A stretch of DNA of 64,000 nt from Rutpela maculata (GCA_936432065.2 OW386287.2:191083729-191147728), one strand, 5' to 3'. Numbered from the stretch's first letter, positions 11,877 through 22,080 are shown. Notes: generated by a model from the sequence alone, not told the origin. Numbers and translations: made by a program.

Positions 11877-11990
11877 CTACAAGTGGTAATAATGAGGACA
11901 GGACTGTGAAGTATAATTAACAGATCAAACGACTTACCTGTAAGGAAATTTGATCCTAATTATACGAACAGTCCTGTCCGAAATTATTAC
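11877..11990. repeat. DIRS internal complementary region
   Basis: 11877-11918 is the reverse complement of the outer left end (7549-7590). 11913-11990 is the reverse complement of the outer right end (12234-12311), perfect over 78 bp. The two are fused head to tail, so read on the - strand this is a copy of the junction formed when the right end meets the left end in a circle. In DIRS elements this region templates completion of the ends. Confidence 0.8.
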
Positions 11991-12092
11991 ACCCCTCCCA
12001 AGTGCCCAAAAATGTATACGTATGTATAACGTATAACGAAACCCCCATTGAGATATAAAAACGATCTACAGATACAGGATTCTTTAAACTAC

Positions 12093-12307
12093 AGTGAGGA
12101 TGTGATATGAACACGATAGGTGGCGCGTCGAGTAAGACACAACAGGGCCGGCGCAGGGACAGGATAACTACGGGCGAAGAAAAATTCTTTAAACGTTGTA
12201 CGGTATTGGTAGAAGTTAGCACTACTACAAGTGGTAATAATTTCGGACAGGACTGTTCGTATAATTAGGATCAAATTTCCTTACAGGTAAGTCGTTTGAT
12301 CTGTTAA
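12093..12307. repeat. DIRS right inverted terminal repeat with extension
   Basis: 12093-12266 is the inverted match to the left repeat. It is followed by a right-end-only extension (ATTAGGATCAAATTTCC...GATCTGTT) that has a complement in the internal complementary region. Unequal terminal repeats of this kind are normal for DIRS elements. Confidence 0.8.
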
Positions 12308-12905
12308 TTATTGTACAAATCAGATTTCTTTGTACATCTGGCAACTCTGTATTGAGTACCAGATTATTTGTTGTTCTCAATCTACCAAATGTGGCATCGC
12401 TGTATTCTATTCCAGTAACATATGGGGATTCGATGCGCGCTTAGAAATGCGCGAACCTTCCCCCTCCCTGAAAGATTCCATTCTGATTGTTTAGTCTTCT
12501 GTGCCACAGACGAGAAAAAAATTGTTGACATTTCACCAGCCTGTTTCGAGCGTCTTATGCGCAAAAAGCCAAAAACATGCCTCAGATTTGCGCAGCCGTC
12601 GTGTGATTCAAGTACAAGTAGCGACAGATCGACGGAAGTTCAAACTAAACACGCTGTTTTGAAATATAGTGGGAGCGCGCAGGGCCTGTCTCTAGTTTGT
12701 ATAGAGGTCAGTGGTACTGTACGATGATTCATATAAATACGACACATGCGCCAACACATTAGTGTTGGCAGTTGGCAACATTGCTCATTATTATCGCTGG
12801 AGCCTGACATTTCCCAAGAACTGTCAGGCTTTTACGTTATTAATTATTATTGGTTGGTGACTAATATATTTTATTGTTTTATCGTGTGCTTTAGTGATAT
12901 CTAAA
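12308..12905 (+). promoter_or_regulatory. Upstream region and 5' UTR of shrub
   Basis: The DNA between the DIRS element and the shrub start codon is noticeably richer in G+C than the rest of the window at 12425-12760, as expected for a promoter of a widely expressed gene. An open frame at 12422-12727 has no recognisable family and is probably chance. I cannot place the transcription start; the 5' UTR probably begins between 12700 and 12850. Confidence 0.4.
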
Positions 12906-13086
12906 ATGAGTTTCTTCGGAAAACTTTTCGGTGGTAAAAAGGATGATGAAGGCCCAACAACTGGAGAAGCTATACAAAAACTTCGGGAAACTGAAGAAAT
13001 GCTTCTAAAAAAACAAGATTTCCTGGAGAAAAAGATTGATGAATATATGTCTATAGCAAAGAAAAATGCATCGAAAAATAAAAGAG
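12906..13086 (+). CDS. shrb: shrub/CHMP4 (ESCRT-III), exon 1
   Basis: This exon starts the ESCRT-III subunit CHMP4 (Snf7; Drosophila Shrub), which polymerises on membranes for multivesicular-body formation, cytokinetic abscission and membrane repair. It encodes MSFFGKLFGGKKDDEGP followed by the basic first helix (GEAIQKLRETEEMLLKKQDF), ending at KNKR. The MSFFGKLFG start is the family's membrane-inserting N-terminus, which fixes the ATG; an upstream in-frame ATG at 12894 would only add three residues. The donor is AGAG/gtaatt, phase 1. With exons 2-4 the product is 219 residues, against about 224 in human CHMP4B. All four exons are intact. Confidence 0.97.
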
Positions 13087-13655
13087 GTAATTTACTGAAA
13101 AAAAAAAAAATATAATAGTACGTGATGATCATATTGTCTCAAAACCTGTGTAATTTTTTCTTACGATGAGTTTATGCACACTTCTTAAGCGCCTAAACAC
13201 TAAGATGCTGAGAATCTAAGAAATGGCCTTCTACCTTTACCTTATTATTTAGAAATAGTTTTGTTCGAGTAGTAGTCAAAACCAGTTTGATATAACAAAT
13301 TGTATTAAATGCTGTAGTTTTAAATAACCCTGTTAAAGGCACTAAACAATGCCAGTAGAATTTGTTATAACTTGAATCTGATTCGGTCTGCCGCTAGGGC
13401 AAACCTAATAAATAATTATTAGATTGTACACGTATGCAAGAGAAAGTTATGGGCAGACCTCGGCTCTGAGGTAGTTTTGATTTCAAAAGCAGAATCGGCT
13501 CTAGGCAATGTGAAAAATAGCACTATTTTCACACACAATAATGCCTTACCATGTAATTGTATATAGTGAATTCCATAGTGTTAAGGGTAAATGGCTCCTA
13601 ACCTAAATGATTGTAAACAAGCCTTACTGTGATGTATTTATTGTTAAGTGTAACA

Positions 13656-14256
13656 TAGTGATGGGTCGAACCAGCTATTTTTGCGTAGCAGCTATTTCTG
13701 CTACTGCTATTTTCATTTAGCAGTTAAAAATAGCTGCTATTTTAATAGCAGCTATTTCTTAGCACTAGTTGTTTTGGCTAAATGGCTCGTATTAACAGAT
13801 AAGTAACAAATGAAACTTTATAAAAAAAAAATGCAATCGCTGTATGGATAGTTAAATATGGTTAGTTTTAAAAGAAATATAAATTATCTGTATAACGTTT
13901 ATTACAGTTTATTTTTTATATTCCGCTAAAATATTTGAGAAGATGAACATAATCATGTGTTAAATATTGTTAAAATAAAATAGTTTTACATGAATTACAT
14001 ATTCCCTTCCTAAGTGCTGCACTGTGGACCGCTGCTTGCTGTAGCTGAACGAATGTGTATGTGCTGCTTGTGCTATCACTACTATTGGGCTGACACAGCC
14101 TGCTTGTGTTGCTGCAAAGACGCGTTGGCACTCAGCTAGTGATTTCAAACTGCTATAGAAATAGCAGCTATTTATCAGAGCTCATAACAGTTGCTACTGC
14201 TATGAACCAAATAACAGTTAAAAAATAGCAGCCTGCTATTTAGCAGCCCATCACTA
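13656..14256. mobile_element. hAT MITE-1 (TAGTGATGGG family)
   Basis: Ends are TAGTGATGGG and CCCATCACTA, flanked by a perfect 8-bp duplication GTGTAACA (13648-13655 and 14257-14264). The subterminal regions carry many copies of AATAGCAGC in both orientations. The size is 601 bp and there is no coding capacity. A shorter relative, hAT MITE-2, is at 52904-53315. Confidence 0.92.
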
Positions 14257-14773
14257 GTGTAACACTGGCAGAAACACAATCACTTGCTAACTACGGCTTA
14301 TTAAAATAACAACAATAATAAAAATATTAATGAATCAACATATATATAGGCAGTGTTCAGTTAGAAATATATTTGTATTTATTCTAAATGATCTGAAGTT
14401 AAACTCCGGTACTTTTCACTAAATGTCCACATGTATTGTGAAAAGGATCCTTCAGCGTCTGTCGAAGTAATCAGCGCATATTTAAAATAGGTAACATTTC
14501 TCTGAGACGACAGATTTATTTTCGTAACGTTATATTGTCTCGGTATTTTGATAATGTTCCGTCACATTACTCAATAATAAAATAACCGGTTCCTTGGAAC
14601 GAATGAGGAACCATAGGTGGTTGGAGGAGGCTCCATATGAAATTTAGTAATGGTATTTTGTCATAGTATTTTTCTTGAGTGGTCATGCTTGTAACACTAC
14701 ATGACTGAAATCACTTTTCCCATGTTTAATTGTTACTGCGTATTATTGGCGTTTTAATGAATCTTAAATAAAT

Positions 14774-15073
14774 AACACAGACCCACAAAAAAAAAATTCG
14801 TCAGCGAGAATTAAGACCCACTTTTCCTTATGTTTTTCTGGACACTGAACACGAATCTGAAGTTGGAATAGCATGTTTGTGGACTAATTTTCGAGCTAGA
14901 GGTCAAAATTGGACGAAAATCATGAAAAATCGGGATTTGTAATTACAGATTCGAAATGAATAGAAAAAATTTGGGAGACATGGAAATATCATTTTTGGGA
15001 GAAAATACAGTATTTTTCAATGTATTATATTTCTTGATAGAGCCGCCTCATGTATGGTGAGTTCACTTTGGAC
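14774..15073 (+). repeat. Dispersed repeat R-A, copy 1
   Basis: About 300 bp that matches 29499-29801 in inverted orientation, with roughly one change in ten bases. Shared landmarks are GAGAATTAAGACCCACTTTT, GAAAATCATGAAAAATC and GTGAGTTCACTTTGGAC. No coding frame; class unknown. Confidence 0.8.
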
Positions 15074-15384
15074 CTGCACCAGTGGCTTCACATCATAGCA
15101 CGCTTTTACCTTTATTCTTATATTATTTTATTCTAATTAGTTTAAGTTGTAGATTAATAATAATAATAATAACGTTTATTTCCCAATCACAAGAACAATT
15201 AGTTAATAACCATACAAGAAACTCAGGAGTGCGTCAAAAATCTGAGCTAATATGCATAAGCATAATACAATACAAAATATAGAATAAAATACATGTAAAA
15301 TTGTATAAGCGACAACACGTACATAATAACAAACTACAAAAGTATAAAAACAATAAATAAATAAACACATAAATATATAAATGG

Positions 15385-15662
15385 TCAGACTGAGTAAAAT
15401 TCCTTAACATCGTACAAGCACTTTTCAACTAGTAAATTCTTTATCCTCTTTTTAAAAGTAAATAGGCTTTTACAATTTTTTAAATCAATGGGCAAATGAT
15501 TATAAATTTTACATCCGTTGTAAAACACACTTTTTTGATATATTGCTATTGTATGCTGATGAGGAATTAGCTGATCTTTGAATCTAGTTTGATAATTGTG
15601 GTGTGTTTGGTTTGTAAGGAAAGTTGATTTGTTTTTAAAAACAACAACATATTTCATAAATA
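15385..15662 (-). pseudogene. LINE-1 ORF, C-terminal end
   Basis: The frame reads YVVVFKNKSTFLTNQTHHN, then YQTRFKDQLIPHQH, FYNGCKIYNHLPIDLKN and FKKRIKNLL. These are the usual C-terminal landmarks of jockey/CR1-like ORF2 proteins (N-x-x-x-TR, then K-x-YN-LP-x-x-K, then FK-x-L-K-x-LL). It continues the protein broken off at 19634 by the Gypsy-3 insertion; a one-base shift is also present at the junction. Confidence 0.85.
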
Positions 15663-15882
15663 TGTTAGCGGACACCCCCTCACCCTTAGCATAGTTGGGC
15701 ATGAACGTCACGTGAACAGGACGGCCGAGCCTGTACTTAGTAGAGCATGCGCGAAAGCGCCAGTCATATACTGTAACTGAGTCGGAGAACGCGTATGTGT
15801 TGTATCATACTTTATCAAAATAATAAATGGATTGTGGTGGATTTAGACTTTTATTTAGGGTAGTTTACCCCTAGAGTTAACA
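15663..15882 (+). repeat. Gypsy-3 5' LTR and primer-binding site
   Basis: 220 bp, TGTTAGCGG...GTTAACA. It is followed by TCAGAAGTGGGATT (15883-15896), which resembles the complement of the 3' end of insect tRNA-Leu(CAA) without the first five positions; the tRNA match is from memory. It contains an AATAAA at 15822-15827. Confidence 0.88.
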
Positions 15883-15960
15883 TCAGAAGTGGGATTAATC
15901 CGTGAGCTGTGCTAATTAAACTATAATAGACAATAAATAGAAAATAAGTGGACGTTAAAA

Positions 15961-16765
15961 ATGGCTGACGGAACGCGCCTTCGTCGTGATAGTGAGTCAT
16001 CTGAACAAGGTGTTGGATCAGAGCTTGAAGAAGAAGATGCATCAAGGGCTCCGTCAGATCCAAAGCGTCGAAAGGTGCAGTGGCAGGAGACACAACAACA
16101 ACAGCTTGCTGAATTAACGCGCCAAGCCAAGATGGCGCCGTCACCATTGCCAACGCCCAGTCCCAGTAAATCCGGAGCAGAAAGTTTAAGTGCGCTTGCA
16201 TCTGGGCATGTACACTTGTCATTCAAGTTAGCAAGCTACGATCCAGACAAGAGCGCCTATTCAATTGAAGAATGGCTGGACGACGCCACAAAGCTCAAGG
16301 ACGAGTTAAACGTGAGCGATATTTTAATGATCTCAAAAGCTGGAGAAGCATTAAAAAACCGAGCCTATCGTTATTATAGCGATTGGAGGCCCCTTTGTCG
16401 AAGTTGGAACAACTTTTGTGCTGATCTCAGCATTGCTTTTCCCGACCGAGAAACACCTGGCGCTCGTGCATATCATGCCGCTACAAAATCTCCGTTGTGA
16501 GTCACTATGTGACTATGCCAATCAGAAATTACGCATCATTAACAGATTTCATGACAAACTGCCTTGGAATAAAATTCTAAGTATGGTTGAACATGGCATG
16601 GATCATGTGGAAGCACGCTCAGCTCTGCGTATACAAAAACCAGATTCAGAACGTGAGTTGTTGATATTATTAAGCGAATTTGATGCACGTCGCGGTGAAT
16701 CACACAAGAACACTCGGAAGTTTGGGGAACATCTAGGGGAAGGAATGAACGTCAGCTAAGAGAGC
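15961..16765 (+). pseudogene. Gypsy-3 gag (one frameshift)
   Basis: The frame starts MADGTRLRRDSESSEQG, with a charged, disordered N-terminus. The capsid-like region follows (IEEWLDDATKLKDELNVSD, AYRYYSDWRPLCRSWNNF, LRIINRFHDKLPWNKIL, MVEHGMDHVEARSALRIQ). The reading frame changes near 16490 (KSPL-stop against RCESLCDYANQKLR), so gag is broken by an indel. It leads to zinc knuckles and the protease downstream. Confidence 0.85.
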
Positions 16766-16780
16766 ACCGAGATACAGGGT

Positions 16781-17533
16781 ATGTCAAGCCAAACAAAAGC
16801 TTTAAAGGAGCTTGTTTTAAATGTGGCCGTCAGGGCCATCAACAGAATACTTGCCGTAGTTGGAGAGTCATCGAACAAGGAAGCTATTCTCGTCACATCA
16901 GAGTCTGCTAATGTTCCGTCGTGCAATTATTGCAAGAAAATGGGTCATACCGAACTTAATTGTTGGAATAAACATGGGAAGCTGAAAAAAGCTGTTGTAA
17001 TAAAGAAATTACGCCACCTAAATGACACACCAATAGCCACATTATTGTGTAAAGAACATGCTCCCTCCTTTACCTATCTTATCGACAGTGGTGCTGACGT
17101 ATCAATAATAAAACATTCTATAGTAAAAACATTAAATGGTATGATCAGACCGGACGAAAACGTACGTGATTTTTCAGGACTCGGGACTCGAGTTGTTTAT
17201 ACTATTGGTGTTTGTGATTTAATACTTGTTTTGCCGACATTGACCTTAGAAATAAGTTGCACAGTTGTATCCGATAGTGTTATTCCAGACGACATTGATG
17301 TTATTATTGGATGGGATATTATAAGTCGACCTTGCTTGCGTGTCGAGAAAAATGCTGATGGTCGTGAATTACACCATAACCTACTCAACATACCAAAAGT
17401 GCTTACTATAAAGGGTACAAATGATATCCAAATAAAGCAAACCGAACTAGACGATAACTTGATGTTACAATTGAAAAGCTTATTGATAACCTATAAAATA
17501 AAACACTGGACCATATCACTACCGGAAAAATGA
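16781..17533 (+). pseudogene. Gypsy-3 zinc knuckles and protease
   Basis: Two CCHC knuckles are present: CFKCGRQGHQQNTC (16813-16857, another frame) and CNYCKKMGHTELNC. The aspartic protease active site is TYLIDSGADVSII, with the distal IDVIIGWDII loop. The frame ends at SLPEK, where the reverse transcriptase should begin; instead integrase starts within about 90 bp. An internal deletion has removed reverse transcriptase and RNase H. Confidence 0.85.
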
Positions 17534-17618
17534 TAATGCATTTCAAAAGTGTGCGCTTTAAAAATGTTGAAGATAAATAAAATGCCGAATGTAGAAACAA
17601 TTCGAGAGTTTCAAAACA

Positions 17619-18760
17619 ATGAAAGTATTTTGTCGCGAAGTAGTTAATAATCTAGAAAGCCATCCAGACTTTACCATAATAAACAATGTAATTGTAACTA
17701 AAACTAAACCTCACAAGTGTTTCGTGCCCGTTGCTGCCCGTCTGTTAACGATGCGACTGTACCACGATGAGTCATCACATATTGGTTGGGATAAATGCAT
17801 TGCGAAAATGCGGGAAGATTTATACTGGCCCAGGATGGGGCAATGCTTAAAGAAGTACATCAGAAACTGTAAAGCATGTGTCTTAGAAAAATCGCACACT
17901 GGTCGTCGATCAGGATTGTGGCAACATGGTGAGAAACCCGATGATATACTAGACACATGGCACATCGATCATGCAGGGCCTTTAGTGAAATCTAATGGCT
18001 GCACACACATTCTGGTAATAATTGATGCATTTTCAAAATTTTGTCGTTTACAACCAATACCAAAGAAGACTTCTGAGTATTCAATTCGTGCATTATTGCC
18101 AGTATTTGAAGAATTAGGAAAACCAAGACGTATTATAGCCGACAGAGCAGCTGCCTTTACTTCGATAGTGTTCCGAAACTTTCTTAGTGAACATGATGGG
18201 CAGCTTCACCATATTGCAACTGGTATGCCTCGCGGAAATGGTCAAGTCGAGCGTGTAATGCGTACTGTATTTAATTTGATGCAAGCCACACTTACCGCCG
18301 ACAAAGAAATTACTTGGACCGTTGCAATACCCGCAATTGAAGATAATATAAACTCAACGATTCATTCAATAACTGGATATACACCGACCGTGCCACAGCT
18401 CGGTACAAATCCAAGGCTAACCGCTACTCAGCAGTTTTTGGAGACGCACTACAGACGGATAATTTTGTCGACCCAGACAAGGCCGTTGCGGAAGCTCGAG
18501 CTCGAATAACAAATAGTGCTAATAAGCTAGCTCAGCAATTCAAGTCAACTCATTATAGCACCAGCTTGTTTACTGTAGGAGACATTGTAGCTGTTGAAGA
18601 TTCTCAGCTCGCTGGCGGAGGAAAATTAAAGCCAAAATATAAAGGACCATATACCGTCCGCAAGGTACTTCAAAATGAGAGGTATGTGCTGCAAAAGAGA
18701 GGAGGGCGAACTACAGTAGCTGCTCATGAGCAATTGAGACGTTGGCCTTCCACAGATTAA
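17619..18760 (+). pseudogene. Gypsy-3 integrase
   Basis: Visible are the zinc-binding HDESSHIGWDKC and CKACVLEK, and catalytic residues in DTWHIDHAGPLV (Asp), RIIADRAAAFTS (Asp) and GNGQVERVMRTV (Glu). Past a frame change near 18500, a C-terminal GPY/F-like module reads LKPKYKGPYTVRKVL. The catalytic triad is kept. A usable integrase without a polymerase would need a helper element to supply cDNA. The first frame ends at 18509 and the second runs 18510-18760. Confidence 0.9.
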
Positions 18761-19063
18761 AAACAAACAAAAATGTGAGTACCGATTCCATTTATACTGA
18801 CTAATGCTGGAGATTGTTTATGTTGTGTCAGGTTTGTTTAATTGATTAAATGATTATGTAGTAACTGACAAATGTAGCAAAGATAAAAGTACATTACACA
18901 ATAAATAATAATAATTCATTTATCCATAAAGATTACGATAATGATGTTGGAAAAGTTTAAACTTGTTTTTACCCTGACACAACAATTATTGGTTTTTTAT
19001 TTAATGGGCAAATTTTGCTAGTAGGTTAGTTTGTTAAGTCAGAGTACCTAAAGTAAAGAAAGG

Positions 19064-19318
19064 ATAGTGGCAACCCCACTATGCCTATAGAAGGTGGCAT
19101 CCCCACCTTGAAAGAAGAAAGGGTAGTGGCAACTCCACTATGCCTAGGAAGGTGGCACCCCCACCTTGAGAGAAGAAAGGATAGTGGCAACCCCACTATG
19201 CCTATAGAAGGTGGCACCCCCACCTTGAGAGAAGAGAGGGTAGTGGCAACCCCACTATGCCTAGGAAGGTGCATGGCACCCCCACCTTGAAAGATGAAAG
19301 TGCAGTGGTAGTCCCACT
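19064..19318 (+). repeat. Array of nine short hairpins before the Gypsy-3 3' LTR
   Basis: A minisatellite of about 58 bp, in which each unit holds two hairpins. One type is TAGTGGCAACCCCACTA (stem TAGTGG/CCACTA). The other is AAGGTGGCACCCCCACCTT (stem AAGGTGG/CCACCTT). Hairpins begin at 19064, 19091, 19124, 19149, 19181, 19208, 19241, 19266 and 19304, every 25-38 bases. The two stem types differ by paired changes that keep pairing. It lies in the untranslated stretch between integrase and the 3' LTR. Confidence 0.88.
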
Positions 19319-19421
19319 AAAACGTATTTTCGTTGCAATAGTTCTGTTTCCGCCTTTTTCCAGTTTCAGGTGGACAATCAGTACACGACGGTGCGAGGAC
19401 GCTCCGATTGCAGGATGGCCG

Positions 19422-19633
19422 TGTTAGCGGACACCCCCTCACCCTTAGCATAGTTGGGCATGAACGTCACGTGAACAGGACGGCCGAGCCTGTACTTAGT
19501 AGAGCATGCGCCAGTCATATACTGTAACTGAGTCGGAGAACGCGTATGTGTTGTATCATACTTTATCAAAATAATAAATGGATTGTGGTGGATTTAGACT
19601 TTTATTTAGGGTAGTTTACCCCTAGAGTTAACA
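19422..19633 (+). repeat. Gypsy-3 3' LTR
   Basis: 212 bp, identical by eye to the 5' LTR except for an 8-bp deletion at about 19509. The deletion is between short GCGC direct repeats, which suggests slippage. Confidence 0.92.
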
Positions 19634-20750
19634 AATATATATACTAGGCAGAGTTAATATTTTGAGGGCTTTAAAGGATTCTCTGCACGATTCTCGGGGA
19701 TGTAAACTCTCCATAGTCCTAATGACACGCTTTTGCAGAATAAATGCCCGACGAACATAGGTAGTACTCAATCCCCACAACATAATTCCATACTGTAGAT
19801 GGGAATGTATGTTAAAGTAATAAAATGTCAATAGAGAACCTTTACCGCAGTGATTTTTTTAAGTTGCGCATACCGTAACAACCTTTACTGAGCTTCACAC
19901 ACAAACTATCTATGTGAGCAGCCCACGTCAAATTTCGGTCGAACATAACACCCAAGATTTTAGCAGAATCTGTTACTAAAAATTCGTCGTTACGGTTTTG
20001 CTCAATGTTGTACCTAAATGATACAGTAGTTGTTTTTTCTTTATTTAGTGTAAGCCGGTTTTTCTCTGACCAGATTATAACATCCCTGTATAGATCTTTC
20101 GATATATTTTTTACTGTGCCGGTACTTTTTTGAACAATTGAAAAGTTAGTATCATCAGCGTAACAAGTAATGCAAACGTTGTATTTGCTTTGAATGTTTA
20201 ATGCAAGATCGTTGGCAAAAACAAGGTAAATAAATGGCCCCAGTATGGAGCCTTGTGGTACACCGGCATTTATTAGATATTTGTTGCTCTCTGTTCCATT
20301 CACATAGACTACTTGCGCACGGTTTTTAATATAGCTGGATAAAAAATCTAAAGCAGGACCCCTGATACCATATCTACACAACTTGGCAATAAGTAAGTCA
20401 TAATCAACACAATCAAAGGCTCGTGAGTAATCTATAAAAAGACCAAAAGCATATAATCCTTTATCTAGGACGTCTACTACTGAGCTGTGAAAGTTTACTA
20501 ATGCAGTGTCAACACTTCTATTTTTTAGGAAACCGTGCTGAACTGGCAATAAGAGGTTATTTTTATGAAAGAATCCACTTAACTGTTCTAAAAATGCAAG
20601 TTCTATAACCTTCGACATACTTGAAATTATGCTAATGGCACGATAATTATTATAAGAGTTTTTGTCTCCTTTTTTAAAGAGTGGAATTACTTTACTAATT
20701 TTTAAGTCGTCAGGAAAAATTCCATTTACAAAGCATTACTTCCTTTTTGT
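19634..20750 (-). pseudogene. LINE-1 reverse transcriptase
   Basis: Reading from 20750: DDLKISKVIPLFKKGDKNSY and NYRAISIISSMSKVIE (conserved first RT blocks), VQHGFLKNRSVDTAL, FGLFIDYSRAFDCVDYDLL, GVPQGSILGPFIYLVFANDL, the catalytic CYADDTNFSIV, and LKILTLPSIYI. All core motifs are present. The frame 20745-19842 is open; a shift near 19835 leads to the rest. The clade (jockey-superfamily or CR1-like) is judged from these motifs only. It is 5'-truncated within the linker before the RT. Confidence 0.9.
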
Positions 20751-21239
20751 TAGGGCCATTGGAAGAGCACCATCTAGGTGAAATGATACCTATTTGCCAT
20801 GTATGTTTTATTTTTATGGTAATGGTATATGGTTTATAAACATATTCATGTAGATTGATTCGGGATTGTACTTGTGTTCGCGGTACTGAGCAGAACTGCA
20901 CATACCGAAACAACAATGAGAAGAGGCAGAAATTATATCTTGAATTGAATTGAACAGTCAGCCTGTAAGATTAGACCCTTGTCAGCTTCGACTTGTTTTG
21001 AAAACTTTTGAGGCTTACGTTGCACCCGTTACAGTCATCTTTTTATTTGAGCGTTTCAACATTTATCGGTCTGAATTTATCTCTCTATTTTCAGTGTTAA
21101 TTCGTTTGTCAAATCGCATTCCTCTAAATTTGGATATCAGTTATTTTTTGCTCGTTTCCTGACTCTTTTATCATCGAACGATCTACACAATGGATTTCTT
21201 TTTCGTTCATGCGCCTCTTGGATTGTTTCTCTCTTTAAT

Positions 21240-22080
21240 GATCAACAAAAGTCTGCCATCATATTGATATCCCATCTTCCTTGATACCGTTTCTCCATTT
21301 TCTTGAAATATTGATGAACTCGCTCGCCTTGCTCTTCACTGAAGTCATCTAGATTGTCAGGCAAATAAGTTAGATGCGAGTCAAGGAAATCTAATTTTAA
21401 ATTCATTAAACCATCTAATTTTTGGTAATTCTTGATCATCTCAGCTACAATGCTTTCGTAGTCATCACTTCTATGATTCCCTAGGAACTGATGGACAACT
21501 GCCTTAACTCTTTCGCGATGGTAAACGGACGAATCCGCAAAAATTTTTCGTGATGATCAGCCGGGAACCGGATATCTACACGACAAGAGGTGCACTTAAT
21601 TACTTGAAATATACGTATCCGCCTATTACACATTATTAGTTCGACCCTTTTCTTACTTCCCCAACATTAGCTCAATTTTTTTTTTTTTTTTTAGTTGCTA
21701 TTTTATATATTTATATTTTATGTTAAAGCTTTCTCATGTGGCTTTCTGTTTTGGAGTCATTGAGTCCATCAAAAATTCCTTCCTTTCGACAACTGACTGA
21801 ATGTTCTACTCAAATATTCAAAGCAGTCACTCTGTTTATCAAACGCTTTGACAAACTGCTTCATCAAGACTAATTTTATATGCAGGAAGGAGGATTTTTG
21901 AGGGTTCAACCAGTGGTTGCTTTATTATATTCTTATCACTTGGTAAGAGTGATAAGAATAAGATCGCATGGGCCAGATCTTTTTTTTGTAATGATTGTTT
22001 CGATCTCTACTATCCCATTCACAAAGGAAGCAAGGATATTTTGTAAATCTTGACTAAATTCTCCGCTCATAAGTGACGAG
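21240..22080 (-). pseudogene. Remnant of an unclassified arthropod repeat protein
   Basis: Fragments in order on the - strand: KYPCFLCEWDSRDRNNHYKK, HIKLVLMKQFVKAFDKQSD, FEYLSRTFSQLSKG, HQFLGNHRSDDYESIVAEM, LKLDFLDSHLTYLPDNLDDF and SEEQGERVHQYFKKMEKRYQ, followed by GRWDINMMADFC. I recognise this pattern (YPCFLC-WDSR, MKQFVKALDK, HSHLxxFPENLGxxSEEQGERFHQD) from many uncharacterised multi-copy arthropod proteins, but not its enzyme class. Stops and frameshifts make it dead. Its position inside inverted repeats suggests it is part of a transposon. Confidence 0.65.
21928..21960. repeat. 13-bp perfect hairpin
   Basis: TATTCTTATCACT and AGTGATAAGAATA face each other across a 7-base loop. It lies within the decayed protein remnant, in a stretch that interrupts the reading frame. 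Confidence 0.8.

Larger units (their letters stand above)
7549..12307 (+). mobile_element. DIRS-type tyrosine-recombinase retrotransposon
   Basis: This is a 4.76-kb element, close to the 4.8 kb of Dictyostelium DIRS-1. It has near-identical inverted terminal repeats (7549-7728 and 12093-12266), decayed reverse transcriptase/RNase H and tyrosine recombinase regions on the + strand, and next to the right repeat a segment complementary to both outer ends (the internal complementary region of DIRS elements). No target duplication is seen, as expected; the left tip and the right flank share AATTAT, which could mark the crossover site. The genes are broken although the terminal repeats are nearly identical, so this copy was probably moved by enzymes made elsewhere. 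Confidence 0.82.
15663..19633 (+). mobile_element. Gypsy-3, LTR retrotransposon lacking reverse transcriptase
   Basis: LTRs at 15663-15882 (220 bp) and 19422-19633 (212 bp) begin TGTTAGCGG, end GTTAACA, and appear identical except for 8 bp (GAAAGCGC) missing from the 3' copy. The insertion is flanked by a 4-bp duplication AATA. Gag and integrase are recognisable and of Ty3/Gypsy type, but the reverse transcriptase and RNase H region is absent. It is a deletion derivative that moved recently, inside LINE-1, and is in the same orientation as shrub. Confidence 0.9.
15153..20750 (-). mobile_element. LINE-1, 5'-truncated jockey/CR1-like non-LTR retrotransposon
   Basis: The element runs on the - strand from about 20750 to 15153 and is split by Gypsy-3 (15663-19633). 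The visible protein is the reverse transcriptase followed by the C-terminal region. The 3' end is an AATAAACG followed by a short (TTA)n run on the - strand, the kind of microsatellite tail used by several non-LTR clades in place of poly(A). The endonuclease and the first ORF are missing. Confidence 0.85.

Noticed and set aside
12422..12727. 101-codon open frame upstream of shrub
   Set aside because: No recognisable family, lies in a G+C-rich promoter-like stretch where long open frames arise by chance, and does not join shrub exon 1 in a plausible way.
19026..19290. Open frames on both strands within the hairpin array
   Set aside because: They simply translate the minisatellite; the repeat length allows open frames on both strands.
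15663..19633. Gypsy-3 as a BEL/Pao element
   Set aside because: Considered because of the protease and gag style, but the integrase motifs and 4-bp duplication fit Ty3/Gypsy better.
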